From Chloroflexota bacterium (GTDB taxonomy: Bacteria > Chloroflexota > UBA6077 > JACQUR01): a stretch of DNA of 10,252 nt. Positions within the stretch are counted from its first letter, which is position 1; the number at the start of each line of letters is the position of its first letter. The notes under the pieces are model-generated. The model saw only the letters and a program-made list of their open reading frames with translations, was not told the origin of the DNA and did no database searches. The position numbers and the translations under genes are program-made. This document shows, piece by piece, positions 1-6,834 of this stretch. The stretch spans positions 1 through 10,252 of the forward strand of contig JACQUR010000510.1 in assembly GCA_016210245.1 (NCBI GenBank), read 5' to 3'.

Positions 1-52
1 GGCTGGGAGGTCGTTCCTGCCCCCGGTGCTCCGCCACGCTCTGCCGCGCCCT

Positions 53-136
53 GCGCGGCGGGCAGACAGGGCCGTCTGCCCCTACGAGCCTCGCGCGGCG
101 GGCAGACAGGGCCGTCTGCCCCTACGAGCCTCGCGC
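53..136. repeat. Tandem repeat, 2.1 copies of a 40-bp hairpin unit
   Basis: Bases 53-96 are identical to 93-136, giving a period of exactly 40 bp. Each unit holds an inverted repeat with 8-bp arms GGGCAGAC and GTCTGCCC around a 6-base loop (60-67/74-81 and 100-107/114-121), followed by CCTACGAG. The same style of element (GGCGGGCAGA, then GCCCC and AC) recurs near 8260, so this is probably a dispersed REP-like intergenic repeat. It lies just upstream of the promoter of the kinase gene. Two copies with no spacers rule out a CRISPR array. Confidence 0.85.
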
Positions 137-170
137 ACATGAACTTGGCATCCCCCCCGCCCGGGGCCGG

Positions 171-199
171 TTGAGTCCGGGCCGCAAGGTCGGTATAGT
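171..199 (+). promoter_or_regulatory. Sigma70-type promoter of the kinase-cyclase unit
   Basis: A -35-like TTGAGT at 171-176 and a -10-like TATAGT at 194-199 are separated by exactly 17 bases. The predicted start of transcription near 206 is followed by an AAGGAG ribosome binding site at 219-224 and the GTG start at 236. Element match, spacing and position agree with each other. No transcript data are available, so this is a prediction. Confidence 0.55.
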
Positions 200-235
200 G
201 GAGGCGACAGGGAACTATAAGGAGCGACGACGAGC

Positions 236-1942
236 GTGGACGAGCAGCGCATGCGGGTCTTGCTGATCGAAGATAACCGCGCCGATGCCCTGTTGATTCG
301 GACCATGCTGAGCGAGGCGCCGGGCGATGCGTTGGACCTGGAGTGGGTCGAGCGACTGGCAGCCGGGCTGCAGCGTTGCGCCGAGGGAGGCATCCAGGTC
401 GCGCTGCTGGACCTCTCGCTGCCCGACAGCCAGGGACTCGAGACGCTCGCCCGGCTGCGCGTCCACGCCCCGGACGTGCCCATCGTGGTCCTGACCGGCC
501 TCGAGGACGAGGCGCTCGGCCTCAAGGCCCTGCAGGAGGGGGCGCAGGACTACCTGGCCAAAGGCCAGGTGGGCAGCGCCCTGCTGGCGCGCTCCCTGCG
601 CTACGCCGTCGAGCGCAAGCGAGCGGAGGAGGAGCGCGCCCAGCTCATCCGCGAGCAGGCCGCCCGGGCCGAGGCCGAGGCGGCGCGCCAGCGGCTGGCC
701 TTCCTGGCCGAGGCGAGCGCCATGCTCGCCTCGTCGCTCGAGTACGAGACCACGCTCCACCGCGTAGCGCGCCTGGTCGTGCCCAGCCTGGCCGACTACT
801 GCGTGATCGACCTGGTCGAACAGGATGGGCAGGTCCGACGGGTCGAGGTGGCCCACGTGGACCCGACCAGGGAGCAGCTCCTGCTCGAGGAGTTGCGCAG
901 CTACCAACCTGGCTCCGGCTCCAACAGTCCAGTGGCCAGGGTGCTGCGCAGCGGGGAGCCGGAGCTCTTTCCGGACATCCCAGACTGGCTGGTGGAGGCC
1001 GCCGCGCAGGACGCCGCGCACGCCGAGCTCGTCCGCGCGCTCGGCGCCAGGTCCGCGATCATCGTACCGCTCATCGCCCGCGGGCACACCCTCGGCGCCA
1101 TCACCTTCACCGCGGCCGAGTCCGGCCGCCGCTACGGCCCGTCGGAGCTCGCGCTGGCCGTGGACCTGGCGCACCGCTGCGCCCTGGCTATCGACAACGC
1201 CCATCTCTATCGCCAGCTCGAGCAGAACCTGCGCACCCGCGACGACTTCCTGGCTTCCGCCTCCCACGACCTCAAGACCCCGCTGACCACGATCAAGGGC
1301 TATGCCCAGCTTGTCCAGCGGCAAGTGGCGCGCGCAGGCCTGCCCGATGCCTCGCGGCTGATCGAGGGGCTGGAGAAGATCGACGCTGCCACCACCAGGA
1401 TGGCCATTCTGATCGACGAGCTGCTGGATGTGGCCCGCCTCCAGATGGGCCAGCCATTGCCGCTCGACCGCCACGCCACCGACCTGGTGGCCCTGGCCCG
1501 GCAGGCGGCGGCGGAGCACGAGCACACCACCGAGCGCCACCAGCTCCGGGTGGAGGCGGCGGTGGTGGAGCTGGTCGGGCTGTGGGACGAGGTGCGGCTG
1601 GAGCGGGTGCTGGGCAACCTGCTCGACAACGCCATCAAGTACAGCCCTGAGGGGGGCAAGGTCACCGTGTGCGTGGCCCAGCAGGGGCCGTGGGCAGTGC
1701 TGCAGGTCCGGGACCAGGGCATTGGCATCCCGGCCGCCGACCTGCCTCGCATCTTCGAGCGCTTCCAGCGGGGCGGGAACGTGATCGGGCGGATCGCAGG
1801 CACCGGCATCGGCCTGGCCGGGGCGCGCAAGATCGTGGAGCAGCACGGCGGGCAGATTGCGATCGAGAGCCAGGAGGGGGTGGGAACGATCGTGACCGTG
1901 CGGCTGCCGCTCGCCCTGGAGCCAGCAGGCAGTAGGCAGTAG
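236..1942 (+). CDS. Receiver-GAF-histidine kinase hybrid
   Basis: A cytoplasmic two-component signalling protein of 568 aa. Residues 6-125 form a response-regulator receiver: acidic pair E12/D13, phosphoacceptor D59 in VALLDLSLPD, T87 and K109. Residues about 126-155 are a charged, Ala/Glu/Arg-rich helix that looks like a coiled-coil linker. About 165-325 is a GAF-like sensor domain ending in AIDNAHLY. The HisKA domain carries the phosphorylatable H344 (SHDLKTPL). The ATPase domain has the N box (N461 to N465, NLLDNAIKYS), G1 (D493-QGIGIP), the F box (FERF) and G2 (GTGIGL, 522-527). All catalytic residues are present, so it should be active. There is no membrane segment, so the signal is intracellular or comes from an upstream kinase acting on the receiver. 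GTG 236 is chosen because AAGGAG lies 11 bases upstream; ATG 251 has no such site. The last residues (AGSRQ) are encoded by an intergenic heptamer repeat that supplies the stop codon. The cyclase gene begins 3 bases later. Confidence 0.93.
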   Translation: MDEQRMRVLLIEDNRADALLIRTMLSEAPGDALDLEWVERLAAGLQRCAEGGIQVALLDLSLPDSQGLETLARLRVHAPDVPIVVLTGLEDEALGLKALQEGAQDYLAKGQVGSALLARSLRYAVERKRAEEERAQLIREQAARAEAEAARQRLAFLAEASAMLASSLEYETTLHRVARLVVPSLADYCVIDLVEQDGQVRRVEVAHVDPTREQLLLEELRSYQPGSGSNSPVARVLRSGEPELFPDIPDWLVEAAAQDAAHAELVRALGARSAIIVPLIARGHTLGAITFTAAESGRRYGPSELALAVDLAHRCALAIDNAHLYRQLEQNLRTRDDFLASASHDLKTPLTTIKGYAQLVQRQVARAGLPDASRLIEGLEKIDAATTRMAILIDELLDVARLQMGQPLPLDRHATDLVALARQAAAEHEHTTERHQLRVEAAVVELVGLWDEVRLERVLGNLLDNAIKYSPEGGKVTVCVAQQGPWAVLQVRDQGIGIPAADLPRIFERFQRGGNVIGRIAGTGIGLAGARKIVEQHGGQIAIESQEGVGTIVTVRLPLALEPAGSRQ

Positions 1943-1948
1943 GCAGTG
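1928..1948. repeat. 7-bp tandem repeat at the kinase-cyclase junction
   Basis: Three consecutive heptamers GGCAGTA, GGCAGTA and GGCAGTG occupy 1928-1948. The kinase stop codon TAG (1940-1942) straddles the second and third units, and the putative GTG start of the cyclase gene is the last three bases of the third. The array has the same 7-bp period as those at 6837-6906 and 10021-10050. Confidence 0.8.
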
Positions 1949-3850
1949 CGGTCTCCCGCTCATCCTGAGCCGGTCGAAGGGCCTGAGCCTGTCGAAGGAC
2001 CCCGCGTCCCCGCGTCCAGAGCATCTCCGCGTCTGATCTCGGCCGCGGCCGAGATCACCGTGCCGTTCGCGCCGGAGCAGCTCTGGCCGTTCGTGGCCGA
2101 TACCAACCGCCTCGACCGCGCGGTCGGCCTGCCGCCGGTTCACGTCACCCGCGTGGAACGCCAGGAGGGCGGCGAGGCGCAGCAGGGCGAGTACCGGGTG
2201 CTGGGCCTGCCGCTCGCCCGCTGGACCGAGCATCCCTTCGAGTGGGAGTGGCCGCGGCGCTTCTCGGTCGTGCGCGAGTATCAGCGCGGCCCGCTGGTCC
2301 GTTTCTGGGGCGGGACCGAGCTGCTGCCCGTGGCCGGCGGGACCCGCCTGCGCGTCGTGGCCCACTTCACCCCGCGCAGCGCGCTGTTCGACCCGCTGGT
2401 CCGCTTTGGGATCGCACCCCGCAGCGTGGGCCGGGCCTGCCGCCAGTACCAGGCCATCGCCGCCTTCCTGGCTGGCCAGGTGGCCGACCCCTTTCCCAAC
2501 CTGGCCCGAGCGCGCAGCCAGGCGGATACAGCCCGCCTGGACGCGCTGGTGGCGCGTCTGCGGGCCGAGGGCGCTGCGCCCGAGCCGACCGCGCAGCTCA
2601 GGCGGCTCCTGGCCGAGGCGGCGGACGAGGATGTGGCCGGGATGCGCCCGCTCGAGCTAGCCGAGCGCTGGGGCACCGACCCTCAGCGGAGCCTGGAGAC
2701 GTTCTTGCACGCCACCGTGGCCGGGCTGCTGGAGATGCGCTGGGAGCTGCTGTGTCCGGTCTGCCGCGGGGTCAAGGCCGCCGCGGCGCACCTGCACGAG
2801 GTGCCCGTGGCTGGCCGCTGCGCCGCCTGCAACCTCCACTTCACGCCCAGCGCCGATGAGGCGATCGAGGCCCGCTTCTACCCGGCCCCGGCCATCCGCA
2901 CGGTCGAGCTGGGTGCCTACTGCGTGAGCAGCCCGGCGCACACGCCCCATCGCCGCGCCCAGGTGACGCTCCCGCCCGGCGGGACGCGCGAGTGGCAGCT
3001 CGCGCTCGTCCCGGGCCCGTATGCGATCCGTTCGCCCCAGAGCCGCGGCCTCGTCCGCCTGCGCGCCGAGTCGGCGGGCGCGCCCGCCCTGCTGGAGGTG
3101 GGCGTGGAGTCGATGGCCATGCTCCCGGAGCAGGCACAGGTGGCCGCGGGTGGCCTCACCCTCCGTCTGGCGAACGCCACCGCCCACGCAGTCACGGTCG
3201 CGCTCGACGATGCCCGCTGGTCGGAGGCCGCGGCCACGCCCGGCCGGCTGATGGTCTTCCCCGCCTTTCGGCAGTTGTTCTCAAACGAGGCGCTGGCGCC
3301 CGGGATCGAGCTGGCCATCGGCCGGGTGGGGCTGTTGTTCACCGACCTGGCCGGCTCGACGGCGCTGTACGAGCGGGCGGGCGATGCGCGTGCCTTTCGC
3401 CTGGTGAGCGACCACTTCGCCGTCCTGCGCCGCGCCATCGAGGCGGCCGGCGGCGCGGTGGTCAAGACCATCGGCGATGCGGTCATGGCCGCCTTCCCGG
3501 ATGGCCGCGCCGCGCTCGCGGCTGCGCTGGCTCTCCAGCGCGACATCCGCACCCTGGACGACGGCGGACTGGTCGACCCAGCCCGCCTGGTCAAGGTGGG
3601 CGTCCATGTTGGGGCGTGCTTTGCGGTCACCCTGAACGAGCGCCTGGACTACTTCGGCACCGCGGTCAACCTGGCCGCCCGCGCCCAGCACGAGGCGCAG
3701 GGTGGAGAGATCGTGGCCACGGCTACCGCGTTCGACGATGCGGCCGACCTGGTCGCCGCGGCCGGACTGCACGGCCAACCCTTCGAGGTGCAGCCAAAGG
3801 GACTGAGCGCACCGGTACGAATGTACCGGGTGGTGGTGCGCGAAGCCTGA
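1946..3850 (+). CDS. SRPBCC-DUF5939-like class III adenylate/guanylate cyclase
   Basis: Soluble nucleotide cyclase, 634 aa in the longest frame. Residues about 31-178 look like an SRPBCC/START-type ligand-binding fold (VPFAPEQLWPFVADTNRLDRA). About 190-450 resembles the DUF5939 region that often precedes cyclase domains; it includes a probable zinc ribbon C270-x2-C273-x18-C292-x2-C295. About 455-634 is the class III catalytic domain. Metal-binding D467 (LLFTDLAGST) and D511 (TIGDAVMAAF) are present, as are purine-selecting K507 and the transition-state Asn and Arg in VNLAAR. K507 favours ATP, so cAMP is the likely product, but this is inference. GTG 1946 is the only start codon ahead of the SRPBCC fold; the next, GTG 2060, would remove its first strand. 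There is no ribosome binding site at 1946, and the first 25 or so residues are translated repeats (PEPVEG twice), so the true start is uncertain. Just 3 bases separate it from the kinase stop, which suggests one operon and perhaps translational coupling. Confidence 0.88.
   Translation: MRSPAHPEPVEGPEPVEGPRVPASRASPRLISAAAEITVPFAPEQLWPFVADTNRLDRAVGLPPVHVTRVERQEGGEAQQGEYRVLGLPLARWTEHPFEWEWPRRFSVVREYQRGPLVRFWGGTELLPVAGGTRLRVVAHFTPRSALFDPLVRFGIAPRSVGRACRQYQAIAAFLAGQVADPFPNLARARSQADTARLDALVARLRAEGAAPEPTAQLRRLLAEAADEDVAGMRPLELAERWGTDPQRSLETFLHATVAGLLEMRWELLCPVCRGVKAAAAHLHEVPVAGRCAACNLHFTPSADEAIEARFYPAPAIRTVELGAYCVSSPAHTPHRRAQVTLPPGGTREWQLALVPGPYAIRSPQSRGLVRLRAESAGAPALLEVGVESMAMLPEQAQVAAGGLTLRLANATAHAVTVALDDARWSEAAATPGRLMVFPAFRQLFSNEALAPGIELAIGRVGLLFTDLAGSTALYERAGDARAFRLVSDHFAVLRRAIEAAGGAVVKTIGDAVMAAFPDGRAALAAALALQRDIRTLDDGGLVDPARLVKVGVHVGACFAVTLNERLDYFGTAVNLAARAQHEAQGGEIVATATAFDDAADLVAAAGLHGQPFEVQPKGLSAPVRMYRVVVREA
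1964..1999. repeat. Two tandem 18-bp CCTGAGCC-GTCGAAGG repeats
   Basis: Two 18-base copies lie back to back at 1964-1981 and 1982-1999. They differ at two positions (copy 1 CCTGAGCCGGTCGAAGGG, copy 2 with T at position 9 and A at position 18). From memory, the reverse complement CCTTCGACAGGCTCAGG is a dispersed intergenic sequence in many bacterial genomes, and its translations PEPVEG or FDRLR turn up as spurious protein ends. Here it is translated as PEPVEGPEPVEGP in the open frame of the cyclase. Immediately downstream, CCGCGTC occurs three times (about 2003-2035), part of the same repeat cluster. Confidence 0.8.
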
Positions 3851-3893
3851 TCCATCTGAGCGGTTTTCTTGCGCGGGTTAGTACGATCTGCTC

Positions 3894-3922
3894 TTGACAT
3901 GTCAGCACATCTGTTCTACGAT
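3894..3922 (+). promoter_or_regulatory. Strong sigma70 promoter of the methyltransferase, with overlapping palindrome
   Basis: A consensus -35 TTGACA at 3894-3899 and a -10 TACGAT at 3917-3922 are spaced by 17 bases. Transcription would start near 3929, and a GAGGAGG ribosome binding site follows at 3938-3944, 10 bases before the GTG start at 3955. The perfect palindrome TGACATGTCA (3895-3904) overlaps the -35 box and could be an operator. No regulator gene is visible next to it. Confidence 0.7.
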
Positions 3923-3954
3923 GGAGCCGCACCGATCGAGGAGGTTGGCCCGAA

Positions 3955-4938
3955 GTGAGCGAGCCCTACGGCACGCCAGCGTATGTTTCTCCCTCTGGCC
4001 TCACGCGGCTCTATCATGCCGATTGCCTGGATTGGCTACGGGCGTACCCGGGGCATTCGATTCACGCGGTAGTGACAGATCCTCCCTACGGCATGCTGGA
4101 GTACACCCCGGAGCAGGTGAGCAAGCTCCGGAACGGGCATGGCGGCGTCTGGAGGATCCCTCCCGCGATTGGCGGGCATCAGCGCCAACCGCTACCGCGC
4201 TTCACGGTCCTGGGCGACAAGGACATCGCAGCGCTCCACTCGTTCTTTCGGGCATGGGCCACAGTGCTGTTTCCGGTGCTGGTCCCTGGAGCGCACGTGC
4301 TCATCGCGACCAGCCCCTTGTTCAACCACGTCGTCTCGCAGGCGATGGTCGACTCAAAGTTCGAGAAACGCGGCGAGATCGTCCGACTGACGCAAACGCT
4401 CCGGGGCGGGGACCGGCCGAAAAACGCCGAGGACGAGTTCCCCGAGGTCAGCGTGATGCCGCGCTCCCAGTGGGAGCCCTGGGTCATCCTCCGCAAGCCG
4501 TGCGAAGGGAGAGTGTCTGATAACCTTCGAAGGTGGAAGACGGGCGGCTTCCGACGGCCCTCGAGGGATCGCCCCTTTGGTGACGTCATCGAGAGCAGCC
4601 CGACGCGGCGAGAAGAGCGAGCGATCGCCCCGCATCCCAGCCTGAAACCCCAGGCGTTCCTGCGCGAGGTCGTTCGCGCGGTGCTGCCTCTGGGCGAAGG
4701 TACGGTCCTCGATCCGTTCGCTGGTAGTGGCTCAACCCTGGCAGCATGCGAGTGGTTGGGCTATTCAGCCATCGGCATCGAGAGCGACCTCACCTACATC
4801 GAGATGGCGAAAGAAGCTATCCCTCGACTCTCTCGGATTGGGCCGCCTTTGTCCCTGCTTTGGGAGCTGGCCTCGGTCGATAGTGGGGATCCAGGTACAC
4901 CGCATTCGCCTCCAACTTCCGTACGCCCGACTTCTTGA
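3955..4938 (+). CDS. Beta-class DNA methyltransferase (restriction-modification M subunit)
   Basis: S-adenosylmethionine-dependent DNA methyltransferase of 327 aa. The catalytic motif IV DPPYG (42-46) comes first. The SAM-binding region comes last: motif X HPSLKPQAFLRE at 227-238, motif I DPFAGSGST at 253-261, and acidic E276 in IGIESD. This order defines the beta class, with the target-recognition region between about 60 and 220. DPPY rather than SPPY favours N6-adenine over N4-cytosine, but does not prove it. The GTG start is set by GAGGAGG 10 bases upstream. The conserved fold should end near EAIPRL (291). The remaining 36 residues are Pro/Ser-rich, and residues 288-327 lie antisense over the 3' end of the nuclease gene. 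A 60-base sample (4321-4380) has 57% G+C against 70% in mutY (7441-7500), which fits horizontal transfer. The recognition sequence cannot be read from the sequence. Confidence 0.9.
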   Translation: MSEPYGTPAYVSPSGLTRLYHADCLDWLRAYPGHSIHAVVTDPPYGMLEYTPEQVSKLRNGHGGVWRIPPAIGGHQRQPLPRFTVLGDKDIAALHSFFRAWATVLFPVLVPGAHVLIATSPLFNHVVSQAMVDSKFEKRGEIVRLTQTLRGGDRPKNAEDEFPEVSVMPRSQWEPWVILRKPCEGRVSDNLRRWKTGGFRRPSRDRPFGDVIESSPTRREERAIAPHPSLKPQAFLREVVRAVLPLGEGTVLDPFAGSGSTLAACEWLGYSAIGIESDLTYIEMAKEAIPRLSRIGPPLSLLWELASVDSGDPGTPHSPPTSVRPTS

Positions 4939-5479
4939 TCGAGGCCGTAGGCGTCCTGCGACTGGTAGCTCCTCTTCCGCTGAAGGACCAGTCGGCAGGC
5001 TCCAGTTGGGCCGCCAGAACGCGGTCGAAGATGGTCGGCTCTTTCGGATCCTGGAAGTACTGGACGATCATGATCCAACCAGTTTCCACGTTGTGGCCCT
5101 GCCAGCCGGTACTGAACCTCGAGGCCTTCACCTCGATGCCATGGTCTCCGTGCAGCACAGCGTCACCCTGGTAGTGTCCTTTGGGCACCAGGTCCGGACG
5201 CCCATTGTGATAGTGGTTCTTGGTGACAGTGGCGCTCCGCTTGGAGATGCCCTGAACCACCATCTCGCTGAGCATTCCGCTGAAGGACGCGGCTGAGAGG
5301 GTTTCCTCCAGGCGATCCCAGCCCTTCTCAACCAGGAACCGGTTGACGTTGTAGAGAAAGTCGTACACGTCGTCCAGCGCAGCCTTCACCTCGCCGACCC
5401 GCAACCCGTATGGCAAGGCCACGCTATCGTTGAACCCTTTGGGGTGCAAGGTAGCGCGATCCAGGCTGCTCATCGGCAT
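4817..5479 (-). CDS. Putative PD-(D/E)XK restriction endonuclease
   Basis: A 220-aa protein that is probably the nuclease partner of the convergent methyltransferase. It carries a plausible PD-(D/E)XK active site: P95-D96 in NGRPDLVPKGHYQGD, then E117-V-K119 in GIEVKASRF. E72 in the preceding helix (SGMLSEMVVQG) could be the extra acidic residue many such nucleases have. A basic Ser/Thr-rich stretch, WSFSGRGATSRRTPTAS (164-180), could contact DNA. I do not recognise a named restriction enzyme in it, so the function rests on the motif plus the methyltransferase neighbour. The tail after about 200 is Pro/Lys/Arg-rich and lies over the methyltransferase 3' end (122-bp overlap). ATG 5479 is the first start after an in-frame stop at 5486-5488; ATG 5473 is an alternative. 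Neither has a clear ribosome binding site. The gene lies 71 bases downstream of the dehydrogenase on the same strand. Confidence 0.72.
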   Translation of the reverse strand: MPMSSLDRATLHPKGFNDSVALPYGLRVGEVKAALDDVYDFLYNVNRFLVEKGWDRLEETLSAASFSGMLSEMVVQGISKRSATVTKNHYHNGRPDLVPKGHYQGDAVLHGDHGIEVKASRFSTGWQGHNVETGWIMIVQYFQDPKEPTIFDRVLAAQLEPADWSFSGRGATSRRTPTASIKKSGVRKLEANAVYLDPHYRPRPAPKAGTKAAQSERVEG

Positions 5480-5497
5480 TGTCGCTCAGCGCCGACG

Positions 5498-5527
5498 AAC
5501 GTATCGCACCCACTGCCGCCGGGTCAA
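5498..5527 (-). promoter_or_regulatory. Possible weak promoter of the nuclease gene
   Basis: On the minus strand TTGACC (5527-5522) and TACGTT (5503-5498) are separated by 18 bases, placing transcription start only about a dozen bases before ATG 5479. This would give an almost leaderless message, in keeping with the missing ribosome binding site. The -10 match is modest, and read-through from the dehydrogenase gene is an alternative source of transcript. Confidence 0.25.
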
Positions 5528-5550
5528 CAGCGCTCCTCCGTGTGTCGATG

Positions 5551-6813
5551 TCAGGTGATTCTGTGCTCCAGCGCTACCAGCCGCCGCAGCACCTGCGCCG
5601 GCTGGTAGCGCTCGGGGCTGACGGTTTGCTGGAGCGCCTCCAGGGTGCGGACCACCAGCGGCAGCCCCACCTGGTCCGCCCATTCCAGCGGGCCGTGGGG
5701 GTAGGCGGTGCCCAGCTTCATCGCTGCGTCGATGTCCTCGCGCGAGGCCACGCCTTCCTGCAGCGCCAGCGCCGCCTCGTTGGCCAGCGTGGCCACCAGG
5801 CGGGCGGCCAGGGCCACGGCCAGCGGGTCGGCCTGCCCGCTCGGAGCTAAGCGCGCGGCCCACTCCGGCCAGGGCGCCGCGCTCGGGTCCAGCAGGGCGA
5901 TCGGGCTGCCCTGGGGCGGCGGGTAGCAGGGCGTAGGCGGCGTGGCCGAGTAGTCGTAGAAGCCTCGCCCGCTCTTGCGGCCCACCTGCCCCGCCCGGAC
6001 CATCGCCCGCTGGATGGGGTGAGGGCGGAAGCGCGGCTCCTGGTACCAGGCCTCGTACACCGTCTGGCTGACCGCCAGGTTGACGTCGATGCCAATCAGG
6101 TCCAGCAGCTCGAACGGGCCCATGCGGAAGCCGGCTACCTCGCGCGCCGCCCGGTCGACGGTCTCCACCGGGGCCAGGCCCTCGCCCAGCATGCGCAGGC
6201 TCTCCAGGTAGAAGGGGCGGGCCACGCGGTTGACGATGAACCCGGGCGTGTCCCGGGCGGTCACCGGCCGCTTGCCGAGGCGCCGCGCCAGGGCACGGGT
6301 TGTCTCCAGGCTCTCCGCGCTGGCCAGTTGCCCGCCGATCACCTCTACCAGTTGCATCAGCGCGGGCGGGTTGAAGAAGTGCAGGCCCACCACCTGCTGG
6401 GGGCGCCGCGTGGCGCTGGCCAGCTCGGTGATACTGAGCGAGGAGGTGTTGCTGGCCAGGATGGTGTGGGGCGGGCACAGCTCGTCCAGGCGCTTGAACA
6501 GCGACTGCTTCAGCGGCAGCTCCTCCGGCGCCGCCTCGATCACGAAGTCGGCGTCCGCCAGGTCCTCCAGCCGGGTGGTGGGCTCCAGGCCAGCCAGGGC
6601 GGCCTCGCGGGTGGCAGACTCCAGCCGCCCGCGCGCCACCAGCCGCCGCAGCGAGTCGGCGATCGCCGCCCGACCGCGCTCCAGGAACTGCTCGGCCACG
6701 TCGTACATCCGCGTGCGCAACCCGCTCACCGCCGCCACCTGGGCGATGCCCGCGCCCATGGTCCCGGCGCCCAGCACCGCGACGACGTTGATCCGCTCCG
6801 CTGCGTCGCTCAC
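5551..6813 (-). CDS. 3-hydroxyacyl-CoA dehydrogenase (two C-terminal domains)
   Basis: Oxidises L-3-hydroxyacyl-CoA to 3-ketoacyl-CoA with NAD+, the third step of beta-oxidation; it could also serve a butyryl-CoA or phenylacetate-type pathway. It is 420 aa. The N-terminal Rossmann fold has GAGTMGAG (G15, G17, G20) and the NAD-ribose-binding acidic D38 in MYDVAE. The catalytic His-Glu pair is H145 (HFFNP) and E157 (LVEVI), with S124 and N195 at the spacing seen in human SCHAD. The first C-terminal domain follows DTPGFIVNR (about 188-288). A Pro-rich linker (about 291-330) leads to a shorter second domain (about 330-420, HGPLEWAD), as in PaaH/PaaC-type enzymes but shorter. The start is GTG 6813 because GGAGG lies 4 bases upstream and the fold begins there. 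The frame stays open to 7011, but that extension translates the hairpin repeat. No pathway partners are adjacent, so the substrate is unknown. A TATCAT at 6921-6916 is a possible -10, with no good -35. Confidence 0.92.
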   Translation of the reverse strand: MSDAAERINVVAVLGAGTMGAGIAQVAAVSGLRTRMYDVAEQFLERGRAAIADSLRRLVARGRLESATREAALAGLEPTTRLEDLADADFVIEAAPEELPLKQSLFKRLDELCPPHTILASNTSSLSITELASATRRPQQVVGLHFFNPPALMQLVEVIGGQLASAESLETTRALARRLGKRPVTARDTPGFIVNRVARPFYLESLRMLGEGLAPVETVDRAAREVAGFRMGPFELLDLIGIDVNLAVSQTVYEAWYQEPRFRPHPIQRAMVRAGQVGRKSGRGFYDYSATPPTPCYPPPQGSPIALLDPSAAPWPEWAARLAPSGQADPLAVALAARLVATLANEAALALQEGVASREDIDAAMKLGTAYPHGPLEWADQVGLPLVVRTLEALQQTVSPERYQPAQVLRRLVALEHRIT

Positions 6814-6834
6814 GCTGCCTCCATGCAGTTCGGT

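Noticed and set aside
53..136. CRISPR array
   Set aside because: Only two direct copies with no spacers between them and no cas genes.
215..2365. 716-codon open frame on the minus strand across the kinase and cyclase genes
   Set aside because: It is antisense to two genes with complete motifs, has no recognisable domain and no ribosome binding site; it results from high-GC codon bias.
3851..3893. Terminator or small gene after the cyclase
   Set aside because: No stable stem with a T-run and no open frame with a ribosome binding site is visible.
3955..4938. N4-cytosine methyltransferase assignment
   Set aside because: Motif IV is DPPY, not the SPPY typical of N4-cytosine enzymes; adenine is more likely, though not proven.
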